Shown here piece by piece: positions 1 through 8,627 of a stretch of 64,000 bases of DNA (within the stretch, counting starts at the first letter, position 1; every line of letters begins with the position of its first letter). Source of the DNA: Planctomycetota bacterium (lineage in GTDB: Bacteria; Planctomycetota; UBA1135); the NCBI GenBank assembly GCA_002705055.1, contig PAHY01000064.1:61205-125204 (forward strand), in the 5' to 3' direction. The notes beneath the pieces were generated by a model, which saw nothing but the letters and a program-made list of their open reading frames with translations, had not been told where the DNA came from and made no database searches. A program made the translations under genes and the position numbers.

Positions 1-84
1 TTCCTGGGCACGCTGTCGAAGTCGACCCTGTTCGATCGTTACCGCCGCGAACTGATCGTCCAGACCTCGGCGCGCGCCGAGTAA
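1..84 (+). CDS. 3' end of an unidentified protein (partial)
   Basis: The reading frame is open from base 1 and ends at a TAA 27 codons later; the start lies outside the window. The visible tail contains SKSTLFDRYRREL, which resembles the recognition-helix part of a Fis-type helix-turn-helix, as found at the C-terminus of sigma-54 activators. The fragment is too short to name a family. It converges on the DUF3482 GTPase gene two bases further on. Confidence 0.45.
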   Translation, partial: FLGTLSKSTLFDRYRRELIVQTSARAE

Positions 85-86
85 GC

Positions 87-1547
87 TCAGTCGGCGGTCA
101 AGGCGGCGTGCAGGGCCTGCTGCCAGGCCCGCTCCTCATCCTCGGCCAGCGGGCGCCCTTTCTGCGCCGCCTGCAGCACCGCACGCAGGCCGCGATCGAG
201 CGCATCGCGCTGCGGCTTGTCGAGCTGCGCGGCGACCCCCTGCTTGCCCTGAGCGCTCGGCGTCGAAGGCCCCTGCGCGCTGCGCGCATGCGAGAGGGCG
301 CGGATGGCGCGGGCGTGCGTCAGCGCGCGGTCGAGCAGCAGCCAGGCGAGACGCGGCTGGGCGACCGGGCCGATCAGGCGGAAATGCCCCGTCTCGCCCG
401 GGAACATGCGGCGGAACAGCGCGCTCTGCGAGTCCCAGGCCTTGCCGATGCGGGCGCCGCCGAACCAAGCCCCGGCTCCGCCGAGGAGGCCGCCGAGCAG
501 CATGCCGGTTCCCAGCGAAAGGCCGCCGACCGCGAGGTCGAGGCCGCCGCCGAGCAGCGCGCCCCAGCCTGCCGCGTAGAGCGTCAGCTGCTGCCGGGTG
601 AGGCCAAACACCCGCCAGCTGGTTTCGCTGAACAGGTCCTCGCTCAGCAGCTCCAGCGTGCTCGGGGCGAGCGCATCGGCCGGGTGCCCGTAGAGCTCGG
701 CGAGATCGCGCCGCAGTCCCGCTTCGAGCTTGCGCAGCGCATCCTGGTAGTCCGCGGCCAGCTCGACATCGGTGCCGACGCTGTCGCCGTGAGGCGGGGC
801 CGGCTTGCGCTCGACGTGGCGCAGCAGCACGCCAATGCCTTCGGCCAGGGTCTCGGTGGCCTGGCGGTCGCGGCGCGCGCGCTGCTCGCGCAGGTGCGCG
901 ATCGCGGTCTCCGCGGCCGGGCGCCAATCCGAGCGCACCGCGCCCAGGACCTCGAGCAGCCGCAGGCGTGCATCCAAGCCGGCCTGATGGGCGTCGAACT
1001 CGTGGACCGCGTTGAAGAACTGGGTCAGCACCGGGCGCCAGCTCCCGGCGTGATCCTGCGGTCCGATCCGATTCAGCAGCGCGATGCCCGGCTGCCCGGC
1101 CCAGCGGAGGATCTCCATCTCGGCTTCGTGCACCGGCCGATAGGGGCGCGACGCATCGACCACATACAGCACCCCGGCTTCGCCTTCGACCAGCGGGCGC
1201 AGGAGCTCGACTTCGTCCTCAAAGTCCGGTTCGCCCAGCCGGCGTGGTGCCGCGCCGCCAAAGTGCTCGACGAAGGCGCGCACCGCTTCCTGGCGTTCGC
1301 TGGCATCGCTCGCGCGCGCCCGCAGCCAGGCCAGCGCGGCGGCGGCTTCCTGAAAGCCGGGCGTGTCGATGACGCGCAGCACCGGCTGACCCTCGTGCAT
1401 CAGCGCATAGCTGCCCGAGCGCGCGGTCGTGCCGGGCGTGCGATCAATCGGCACGCTCGCGTCCTCGGTGAGGCTGGCGACGACGGAGGACTTGCCCTTG
1501 TTGACATGGCCGACGACGACCAGGGTGGGCAGCTTGGGGGTGCTCAT
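87..1547 (-). CDS. Era-like GTPase with C-terminal DUF3482-type membrane region
   Basis: 486 aa. The N-terminus has a P-loop (GHVNKGKSS, about residues 13-21), a switch-I Thr region (DRTPGTT) and a G3 motif (DTPGF). The G4 motif is weak (LLNRIG instead of NKxD). The C-terminal half has a long Gly/Leu-rich hydrophobic stretch (about residues 325-370) that probably inserts in the membrane. This layout matches GTPases carrying DUF3482, which commonly sit next to a DUF2868 membrane protein, as here. Its ATG overlaps the stop of the upstream DUF2868 gene by 4 nt (ATGA), so the two are probably translated together. The biological role of this pair is not established; a membrane-associated function is inference. 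Confidence 0.8.
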   Translation of the reverse strand: MSTPKLPTLVVVGHVNKGKSSVVASLTEDASVPIDRTPGTTARSGSYALMHEGQPVLRVIDTPGFQEAAAALAWLRARASDASERQEAVRAFVEHFGGAAPRRLGEPDFEDEVELLRPLVEGEAGVLYVVDASRPYRPVHEAEMEILRWAGQPGIALLNRIGPQDHAGSWRPVLTQFFNAVHEFDAHQAGLDARLRLLEVLGAVRSDWRPAAETAIAHLREQRARRDRQATETLAEGIGVLLRHVERKPAPPHGDSVGTDVELAADYQDALRKLEAGLRRDLAELYGHPADALAPSTLELLSEDLFSETSWRVFGLTRQQLTLYAAGWGALLGGGLDLAVGGLSLGTGMLLGGLLGGAGAWFGGARIGKAWDSQSALFRRMFPGETGHFRLIGPVAQPRLAWLLLDRALTHARAIRALSHARSAQGPSTPSAQGKQGVAAQLDKPQRDALDRGLRAVLQAAQKGRPLAEDEERAWQQALHAALTAD

Positions 1548-3118
1548 CCCAGGGCCTCCACGCGCAGGTAGGGGTCATGAAGCCGCGCCAGATAGTCGCG
1601 CCAGAGCTGCAGCGCGGCTTCGTCTTCGGGGCCAACCAGCGCGACCAGGATCGGAGCGTGGACCCCCAGCGTCTCGCGCAGCTTCTGCAGCGCGCGGGTC
1701 AGCGCCTTGTTGGGGCTCTCGCCCAGCTCCGCGAACAGGACCAGTCCCTGCGCCCGCTTGGCCTGCTCGGCCGCCTGGCGGACGGCGGTCTCGGAGGCAT
1801 GCGCATCGGCGCCGCCGGCTTCCAGCAGCGACTCCGCGGTCCAGGAGAAACCCTGACGCAGCCGGGCTGCGAGCTGCTCGGCTTGGTGCGGGAAGCCTCC
1901 CCAGACCAGCGCGGGAACCGGTCGGGCGGGAATCGCGAAGCCTGCAGCCGAGTCGTCCGCCGACGCACCGGCTGCGCCCGCAGGTGCCGACTCCGCCAGC
2001 AGCTCGCCCTGCACTTCGCTGGGGCGCGGGCCCTGCCAGTCACCCGGCTTCGGCAGCGCGAGCATCAGATCAAACAGGCGCTGAAAGCCGGTGTGATCCA
2101 GCCGGCTGGCCTGCAGGGCGCGGCGCAGTCGCCAGCCGCCGTAGGCCCAGGCGAGCAGGCGGGGGAGCAGCCCCCAGACCAGCTGAGCGACCAGAAGGAA
2201 ACTCCACCAGGCGGCCGAAGCGCGCGCCGAAGCGGCGCCTTCGCCCTGCACGAAGCTGCGGTCCAGGCGATTCCACTGCGTGGCCGCGACCTCTTCCAGG
2301 CTGGGCACAGTTTCGGGAGCCAGCCAGGCCCAGGGCCAAGCCAGCGCCTGCACCAGTCCGTGCAACCAGCTGGCGTCGACCCCGGCCGGGGTCGTCGACC
2401 AGGCAAAGGCCAGATCGCTGAAGACCGCCAGCCAGAGGAAGACCACGGCGGCGGCGAGATGAAAGCCCACCCCGATCGCCTGCGCGCTGCGGAACAGGCC
2501 CCAGCGTTCGGCCTCGGCATAGAGCGGGCGGCGTGTGGCCAGCGCGGTGCGATGCCGCGCCAGTTCTTCCCAGCTGGCGCGCCAGGATTCAGGAGCGGTG
2601 CCCAGCAGGCGGCGGACGATCGGGGCGCGGGCCAGAGCGCCGACCGCCCGTTGCGTGGCGCTGGTCAACGCGCGCCCGCGGGCCGCGCCGGCGCCGAGCG
2701 TGAACAGCAGCAGCGCAAACAGCAGGATCTGCAACAGCACGAACAGGCCGAGGAAGTTCCACAGATTGACCGGGGCGCTGCCGTCGTAAGTCAAGGTGGC
2801 CGAGGCCGCGCCGGCTCCCAGCAGGATGCCGAGACCCTGCGCGATCCGCGCCGCGGTGGTCAGGCTGCGCTGGCAGGCGCGCCCGGGCAGGGCCACGCCG
2901 CTGCTGCGCAGGCGCTGCAGCCAGGCGGCGGCCAGCTGCCAGCGCCAGTCTGCGTCGGTTTCGGCGCGCAGCCGAGCCTGCACCGGATCCGCGTCGTCGC
3001 GATCGAGCAGCTCACGCCCTGCAGCCGCCGCGGCGGGCCGCAGCCCGTCGAGCTGAAGCAGGCCGGTTTCGAGGTCGATCAGTTCGGCCAGACCGGGGCG
3101 AGGGGGCCTTGCCGCCAT
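1544..3118 (-). CDS. DUF2868-type multipass membrane protein
   Basis: 524 aa. Hydrophobic segments lie at about residues 115-170, 215-245 and 320-345, separated by large polar loops; the C-terminal part is soluble with alternating hydrophobic positions. Architecture and position directly upstream of a DUF3482 GTPase match the DUF2868 family, whose function is unknown. It ends in an ATGA overlap with the GTPase gene. It begins 9 nt after the mqnC stop, so it is probably in the same transcript as mqnC. Residues 375-400 are an Ala/Gly-rich linker. Confidence 0.7.
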   Translation of the reverse strand: MAARPPRPGLAELIDLETGLLQLDGLRPAAAAAGRELLDRDDADPVQARLRAETDADWRWQLAAAWLQRLRSSGVALPGRACQRSLTTAARIAQGLGILLGAGAASATLTYDGSAPVNLWNFLGLFVLLQILLFALLLFTLGAGAARGRALTSATQRAVGALARAPIVRRLLGTAPESWRASWEELARHRTALATRRPLYAEAERWGLFRSAQAIGVGFHLAAAVVFLWLAVFSDLAFAWSTTPAGVDASWLHGLVQALAWPWAWLAPETVPSLEEVAATQWNRLDRSFVQGEGAASARASAAWWSFLLVAQLVWGLLPRLLAWAYGGWRLRRALQASRLDHTGFQRLFDLMLALPKPGDWQGPRPSEVQGELLAESAPAGAAGASADDSAAGFAIPARPVPALVWGGFPHQAEQLAARLRQGFSWTAESLLEAGGADAHASETAVRQAAEQAKRAQGLVLFAELGESPNKALTRALQKLRETLGVHAPILVALVGPEDEAALQLWRDYLARLHDPYLRVEALG

Positions 3119-3127
3119 GCTGAATCT

Positions 3128-4252
3128 CTAGGCGCCGGCGAGCTGCGGAGCCTCGACCGGTCCACGCTCGTCGATGATCTCGTAGCGCTGATTGCGCTGG
3201 CGCGGGATGAAGCCGGCGGAGCGGATGCAGTTTTCGATCTCTTCGAGCGCGACCAGTTCGAAGCAGCCGGCCGAACTGACGACGTTCTCTTCGAGCATCG
3301 CCGAGCCGAAGTCATTGCAGCCCGCGCGCAGCGCGATGGTCGCGGCTTCGGAGCCCTGGGTGACGAAGCTCGCCTGCAGGTTGTCGAAGTTGTCGAGGAA
3401 GATGCGCGAGACCGCCGTGGTGCGGAAGTACTCACCGTAGGTCTTCTTGCTCCAGCCTTCGGCGAGCATCTTCTCGCCGATCGGATTGCCGCCCGGCTGG
3501 AAGGTCCAGTCGATGAAGGCGGTGAAGCCGCAGGTGCGGTCCTGGACCTGGCGCAGCCGGTCAAGGTGCTCGATACGCTCGGCCACGGTCTCGACGTGTC
3601 CGAACATCATCGTCGCGGTCGTGCGCATGCCCAGCGCATGCGCCTCTTCCATGATGCGCAGCCAAGTGTCGGTGTCGGTCTTGCGCGGCGCGATGATCTC
3701 GCGCACGCGTTCGACCAGGATCTCGGCGCCGCCGCCCGGCATCGAATCCATGCCGGCGGCCTGCAGCCGCTGCAGCACTTCGGTGGTCGGAATCTTCGAG
3801 ACCTTGGAGACGTGCTCGATCTCGGGCGGCGACATGCAGTGCATGTGCAGCTTGGGCCAGCGCTGCTTGATGTCGCGCAGCAGCTCTTCGTACCACTCGA
3901 TCCCCAGCTGGGGATGGTGACCGCCCTGCATCAGGATCTGCACGCCGCCGACGTCGACGGTCTCCTGGATCTTGGCGTAGATCGTCTCGCGGTCGAGCAC
4001 GTAGGACTTCTCGGTGTCCTTCGGCTTGGCGTAGAAGGCGCAGAAGCCGCAATCCGTCACGCAGACGTTGGTCGGATTGAGGTTGCGGTCGATGATGTAG
4101 CTGACGACGCCGTTCGGATGCTTGCGCCAGCGCACCTCGTCGGCGAGGTAGGCCAGCGTGCCCAGATCGGCCTGCTCGTGCAGGATCAGGGCTTCCTCAG
4201 GAGTGATGCGCTCCTCGCGCAGCACCTTGGCGCAGATCTCGGCGACGCTCAT
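3128..4252 (-). CDS. mqnC: cyclic dehypoxanthinyl futalosine synthase (radical SAM)
   Basis: 374 aa, normal family length. The radical SAM cluster motif CVTDCGFC (CX3CX2C) is at about residues 63-70, preceded by YIIDRNLNPTNV and followed by FYAKPKD; this is the MqnC signature rather than MqnE or CofG/H. Further MqnC-type motifs are LMQGGHHP, SMPGGGAEIL and DWTFQPG. The enzyme cyclises dehypoxanthinyl futalosine in the futalosine route to menaquinone, in the cytoplasm, using a [4Fe-4S] cluster and SAM. No other mqn gene is in this window, so the pathway genes appear dispersed. It lies in a minus-strand run between yqgE and the DUF2868 gene. Confidence 0.93.
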   Translation of the reverse strand: MSVAEICAKVLREERITPEEALILHEQADLGTLAYLADEVRWRKHPNGVVSYIIDRNLNPTNVCVTDCGFCAFYAKPKDTEKSYVLDRETIYAKIQETVDVGGVQILMQGGHHPQLGIEWYEELLRDIKQRWPKLHMHCMSPPEIEHVSKVSKIPTTEVLQRLQAAGMDSMPGGGAEILVERVREIIAPRKTDTDTWLRIMEEAHALGMRTTATMMFGHVETVAERIEHLDRLRQVQDRTCGFTAFIDWTFQPGGNPIGEKMLAEGWSKKTYGEYFRTTAVSRIFLDNFDNLQASFVTQGSEAATIALRAGCNDFGSAMLEENVVSSAGCFELVALEEIENCIRSAGFIPRQRNQRYEIIDERGPVEAPQLAGA

Positions 4253-4305
4253 GAACTCCCTATTCTAGGCTGCCCTCGGCCGCAGTTCTTCCCGGCCTGG
4301 CAGGC

Positions 4306-4851
4306 CTAGTTCAGTTCGGGATCGCGCGGCTGGTGTTTCAGGTGGCGCCAGGCCGGGTCGAGTTCGCCCTTCAGCTGGCCCCACAGCGCGTCCGGGCGCT
4401 CGGGGAAGACCAGCTCGGGGCGGGAGCGGACCACGTGCCAGGCTCCTTCGGCGATCTCGCCGTCCAGTTGCCCGGATTCCCAACCGGCGTAGCCCAGATA
4501 GAAGCGCACTTCGATGCCCTCATTCCAGGCGTCGATCAGGTCGTCGAGCTGGCCGCCGAAGGCGAGGCCGGGGTAGACCTCGACGGCGTCCGGCCCGGGC
4601 GCGCCGTCCTTCAGCGCATGCAGCGCGTCGGACTTCACCGGACCGCCCCAGAGCACCGGGGCCTCGCAGCCCAGCAGCTCGTCGCCGGTGACGAGTTCGG
4701 GCAGGCGGACCGAGAGGGGCCGATTCAGCACCAACCCGAGCGTGCCTTGTTCATCGTGCTCGCAAAGCAGGACGACGCTGCCCGCGAAGTTCGGGTCGGT
4801 CAGCAGCTCGGTGGCAACGAGGAAATCGCCGGCGGCGGGGGCAGACGGCAT
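4306..4851 (-). CDS. YqgE/AlgH family protein
   Basis: 181 aa, close to the usual length. It starts FLVATELLTDPNFAGSVVLLCEH, the typical YqgE beginning, and has GLVLNRPL, LWGGPV and a FYLGYAGWESGQL block characteristic of the family (DUF179). The structure is known for several members but the biochemical role is not; in Pseudomonas a homologue is called AlgH. Nine bases separate it from the preceding GT-C/TPR gene, so co-transcription is likely. It ends 53 nt before mqnC. Confidence 0.9.
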   Translation of the reverse strand: MPSAPAAGDFLVATELLTDPNFAGSVVLLCEHDEQGTLGLVLNRPLSVRLPELVTGDELLGCEAPVLWGGPVKSDALHALKDGAPGPDAVEVYPGLAFGGQLDDLIDAWNEGIEVRFYLGYAGWESGQLDGEIAEGAWHVVRSRPELVFPERPDALWGQLKGELDPAWRHLKHQPRDPELN

Positions 4852-4860
4852 GCGCTCAGC

Positions 4861-6912
4861 CTAGTTGCGCTGTCCCAGAGCTGCGAGTTGCTCTTCCAGC
4901 ATCTGTCGATCCGGCGCGTCGGGGTTGCGCTCAAGATAGGTCTCGATCACTTCGGCCAGGCCGTCAAGATTGCGCTGCAGCGCCAGCAGCTCCAGCAGGT
5001 GATTGAAGTACTGCGGACTGCTCGGGTCCATCTCGAAGGCGACGCGGGCATCCTGTTCGGCTGCGGGGAACTCGCCGGCATCGCGCAGCAGGCCGACCCA
5101 ATACCGGGCCACGCTGCGGTTGTGATAGAAAGCCGCGATGCGGCGCGAGCCGCGCACGGCCTGATCGGCGTGGACCAGGGCGCGGTCAGCCAGCTCGAGC
5201 ACCTGCTCGGTCGTGGCGGCGCGCACCTGCGCATCCGAGGACAGCGCGTTGCGCTGGTAAAGGACGTCGGCCTGATAGAGCAGGCAGTTTGACAGCCCGA
5301 AGTGCGCTTCCTGCGCGTAGGGGAAACCCTTGAGGGTCTCTTCGAAGACGGCCTTCGCCGTGTCGTAGTCGCCCATGACGTAGAGCGCGTTCCCGAGCCC
5401 GACGTTGCCGGATTCACGCTCGTGGGCGGCGACGAGCACGTCGTTGACGTTGACTTCGAGCGAGCGTTCGAAGAGGTCGAAGGCATCGTCGGCGACCTCG
5501 GCGCGCTCGGCCGAGCGCTGCGGCAGCGACTTCGCGCGTTCCAGGGTGGCGAGCCCGGCCAGCAGCCAGGGGGTCATCGTCTCGGGGCTGACTTCGGTCG
5601 ACCAGCGGGCGAACTTCTCGTTCTCGGCCCACTGCGGCGTGACGCGCGCGATCGGCGTGAGGTTGAGCCCCAGCCAGGCCAGGCTGAGAATCAGCGCGAC
5701 CCCGGCGCCGGCGGAGGAGCGGCCACGCTTGGCCTGTCCGCGCGCCAGTCGGTTGATCCCCAGCGCGAGCAGCAGGACGAAGCCGGCGCTCGACAGGTAG
5801 ACGAAGCGCTCTTCGAAGGGGAAGCGGCCGATCGACTTGGTGTTGAGCACCGGAGTCAGGCCGACGAACAGCAGCCCCAGCCCGATCTGCACCCAGGGGC
5901 GGCGCCGTGCGAACAGCAGCCAGATGGCGGCGGCGCCGAGCAGCGCCAGCGCTCCCAGCGCGGCCGGCCCCCAAAGCGAGAGATCTTCAGGGCCGTGGTC
6001 GAGGCGCAGCGGCCGGAAGGGCCGACTCTCGACCGGATAGACCAGGAAGCCCAGATAACGCGCGACGAGCCCCAGTCCGAGCATCGTCTCGTGGCTGGGA
6101 CTCAGGCCGGCGCGGGTCAGTTGCAGATCGAAGCCCGCCGCGAGCGCGAAACCCTCGCTGCTTCCATCCGGCAGCGGGCCCTCCGCGAAAGCGAAGCCGC
6201 GCAGCACGTAGATCAGGCCGGCGACCAGGAACAGACCGGCCAGGAGCGGCGCGCGGCGCGGCAAGGGCAGGCGCGCGGAGCCAAACGCGGCGACCACCAC
6301 CATCAGCAGCCAGGTCGCGTAGGCGGATTCCTTGGACAGCATGGCCAGGGCCAGCGCGCCGATGGCGAATGGAAGTCGCCCCCGGACCAGCTGGTCGAGC
6401 GCTAGCAGCGAGAAGCAGGTCGCCAGCAGGTCGGGCAGCGCCGAGGCCCAGGCGACGGCCTCGACGTGCGAGCCCGCGAGGGCAAATGCAGCGCCTGCGA
6501 TCAGCCCGACGCGCAGCCCCAGGCCGAGGCCAAGCGCGAGGCGCGCCACGAGCAGGGCGCACAGCGCGTGCACCAGCGTCGAGGCAAAGTGGTACAGGAA
6601 GGGCTCGCCGCCGCCGAACTTGTGCAGGACGACGAAGGCCACCCCGGGAATCGGTCGGTAGTAGCCGGCATAGTTCTGCTGGAACGGCGCGAGCGACCAG
6701 AAGGGCTCGGCGAAGGCGCGCCCGATCGTGCCCCACTCGTCCATCGCGGGGTTGGTCTGCAGCAACTCGATGTCGTCGTAAACGAAGCCGGCCCCCCAGG
6801 TCGAGGAGAAGACCAGCAGCCCAAGCAGGAAAGGCAGCAGCAACCACGCCCAGGGCGTACGGGCCGGGGCGAGCGGCTCAGGCGAGCTGATGGGGGTGGA
6901 GTCCGTCGACAT
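4861..6912 (-). CDS. GT-C-type glycosyltransferase-like membrane protein with TPR tail
   Basis: 683 aa. The N-terminal two thirds is multipass membrane (about ten hydrophobic segments from residue 22 to 415). The first lumen/periplasm loop carries FVYDDIELL, an acidic pair typical of GT-C lipid-linked sugar transferases. YYRPIPGVAF resembles the YRP motif of TMTC-like proteins. The C-terminal part (about 480-683) is alpha-helical with TPR-like repeats (NALYVMGDYDTAKAVFEETL). This resembles bacterial TMTC/DUF1736-like proteins proposed to mannosylate proteins. Substrate is unknown. It is packed between the M1 peptidase (6 nt gap) and yqgE. Confidence 0.65.
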   Translation of the reverse strand: MSTDSTPISSPEPLAPARTPWAWLLLPFLLGLLVFSSTWGAGFVYDDIELLQTNPAMDEWGTIGRAFAEPFWSLAPFQQNYAGYYRPIPGVAFVVLHKFGGGEPFLYHFASTLVHALCALLVARLALGLGLGLRVGLIAGAAFALAGSHVEAVAWASALPDLLATCFSLLALDQLVRGRLPFAIGALALAMLSKESAYATWLLMVVVAAFGSARLPLPRRAPLLAGLFLVAGLIYVLRGFAFAEGPLPDGSSEGFALAAGFDLQLTRAGLSPSHETMLGLGLVARYLGFLVYPVESRPFRPLRLDHGPEDLSLWGPAALGALALLGAAAIWLLFARRRPWVQIGLGLLFVGLTPVLNTKSIGRFPFEERFVYLSSAGFVLLLALGINRLARGQAKRGRSSAGAGVALILSLAWLGLNLTPIARVTPQWAENEKFARWSTEVSPETMTPWLLAGLATLERAKSLPQRSAERAEVADDAFDLFERSLEVNVNDVLVAAHERESGNVGLGNALYVMGDYDTAKAVFEETLKGFPYAQEAHFGLSNCLLYQADVLYQRNALSSDAQVRAATTEQVLELADRALVHADQAVRGSRRIAAFYHNRSVARYWVGLLRDAGEFPAAEQDARVAFEMDPSSPQYFNHLLELLALQRNLDGLAEVIETYLERNPDAPDRQMLEEQLAALGQRN

Positions 6913-6918
6913 GCCGGC

Positions 6919-8589
6919 TTAGTCTTCGCTCGGTTCGGCAGGAACCCAGGGAGCGCGCTTCTCAGGGTCGAGCTGCGCGCCCGTCGGTCGGAAGCGTACC
7001 GTCACCGAGCTCGTGATCTGGGGGCGGACGAAGCGCAGCGGAACGCGCTCCCGTTCGTCCTCTGAGGCTCCCTGCAACTCGAGTGCCAGGCTCATCGGGT
7101 GAAAGGCGCCCTCCTGGCGGGCGCTGATCTGCACCTTCCATAGCGGCGGCCCGCTCTGGCCGGCGGGGCCGTCCACCTGCTCGATCGAGCTGAGCTCCCA
7201 GTCGATCGCGGGCAGGGTGTTGGCCTCGACCCAGGCGGCGAAGAAGGGCTCCAGGTCCTCGCCGGTGGATTGTTCGAGCGCGGTGCGGAAGTCCAGGGTG
7301 CGCGCATTGCCGCGCGCGTGCTGCGCGAGATAGTGGCGCGCGGCCTTCAGAAAGCGCTCGCGGCCCAGGTACTCATCGAGCAGGTGAATCACCATGCCGC
7401 CCTTGTCGTAGACGAGCAGACCATCGAAGAGCGAAGCCGGATCCGGGGCGGCCAGCGTGTGCGGGTGCTCGCGCATGGCCAGGCGGAAGGTGCTGCGTCG
7501 CCAGCCTTCGAGCAGCTGCGCGGCCTGCTGCGGATCGCGCTCCTCAAACCAGAGCAGCTCGGCCCAGGTCGCCCAGCCCTCGTTGAGCCACAGGTCGCGC
7601 CACTGATAGGGGCTGACCAGATTGCCGAACCACTGGTGGGCCAGCTCGTGCGCCAGCAGCGCCTGATCGCCGGACAGGGCCTCGGTGCGGCCCAGGACCG
7701 ACAGAGTTTGATCCTCCATGCCGCCGATCCACTTGCGGGTGAGCATGTGGCCGTACTTCTCGAAGGGGTAGGGGCCGAAGCGCGCTTCGAAGAAGGTCAT
7801 CATCGCGGGGACCGAGGACAGCGCCTTTTCGATGCGCTCGCGATCTTCTTCCTCGCAGTAGTCCCAGATCGGCACCGATGCCCCCGTGCGCTCGATCCGC
7901 ACCCAGGGGCCGACGCCCAGCGCAACCAGATAGCTGGCGGTGGGGATATCGGTCCGCCAGATCGCGCGGTGATAGCCCGGCCGCGGCGAGGGCCCTTCTT
8001 CGACGAGCTCGCCGATGCCGGCGGCGAGCTGTCCTTCCGGCACATCGATGATCAGCTCGTAGCTGGCCTTGTCGCTGGGGTGGTCGTTGCAGGGGAAGAA
8101 GTGATGGGCGCCGTCCGGCTCGAGATAGGCGACCACGCTGCGGCCGTCGTGGAGCATGCCCACTACGTCACCCTGGGACTCGTCCTGGGGGAACAGCCCG
8201 CGGTAAATCACCTCCAGCTCGATGGATCGGCCGGCGGGGAAGGGGCGCTTGCCGGGGATGCGCAGCAGGTGGGGAACCTGCTGGGCCTCGAGCAGCCGGC
8301 CGTCCACGCGGGTCGCGATGACCTCGAACATGTGGTGGAAGTCGAGCTCGAGGGCCTCCTGATCCTCGAGGAGCTCCAGCTCCAGGGTGGCCGTGGCCTC
8401 GACGAAGCGTCGGGTCGGGTCGATCGCCATCTCCAGGCGGTAGTGGCGGACGTCCATGCCCGCGCGGCCCCGGCCGGGGACCGTCAGATCCGGCAGCGCA
8501 GCCGGGCGCTCGGCAGCCTGAGGAGGCTGCGGAGGGGTCGATCCCTCTTGGGCGAGAAGGGAAATCAGGAGGAACAGCGTGTGAAGCAT
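6919..8589 (-). CDS. secreted M1-family (gluzincin) aminopeptidase
   Basis: About 556 aa from the ATG at 8589; the ORF track extends it by seven codons to a TTG. I prefer the ATG because MLHTLFLLISLLAQEG is then a clean signal peptide and AGGG-like purines precede it. The active site HELAHQWFGN (HExxH) with the third ligand Glu 18 residues on (LNEGWATWAE) and the GAMEN-like GGMEDQ motif are intact. The N-terminal beta domain and the catalytic domain are present, but the long C-terminal ARM-like domain of PepN is absent, as in short M1 members. It probably hydrolyses peptides outside the cytoplasm. Divergent from ddl. Confidence 0.88.
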   Translation of the reverse strand: MLHTLFLLISLLAQEGSTPPQPPQAAERPAALPDLTVPGRGRAGMDVRHYRLEMAIDPTRRFVEATATLELELLEDQEALELDFHHMFEVIATRVDGRLLEAQQVPHLLRIPGKRPFPAGRSIELEVIYRGLFPQDESQGDVVGMLHDGRSVVAYLEPDGAHHFFPCNDHPSDKASYELIIDVPEGQLAAGIGELVEEGPSPRPGYHRAIWRTDIPTASYLVALGVGPWVRIERTGASVPIWDYCEEEDRERIEKALSSVPAMMTFFEARFGPYPFEKYGHMLTRKWIGGMEDQTLSVLGRTEALSGDQALLAHELAHQWFGNLVSPYQWRDLWLNEGWATWAELLWFEERDPQQAAQLLEGWRRSTFRLAMREHPHTLAAPDPASLFDGLLVYDKGGMVIHLLDEYLGRERFLKAARHYLAQHARGNARTLDFRTALEQSTGEDLEPFFAAWVEANTLPAIDWELSSIEQVDGPAGQSGPPLWKVQISARQEGAFHPMSLALELQGASEDERERVPLRFVRPQITSSVTVRFRPTGAQLDPEKRAPWVPAEPSED

Positions 8590-8627
8590 GCGTGGACCCT
8601 GCGGCAACAAAGTTTATGCTATCGGCG

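Noticed and set aside
1577-4309. 910-aa plus-strand ORF
   Set aside because: It is antisense to the DUF2868 and mqnC genes, which have clear motifs. High GC keeps the opposite frame open.
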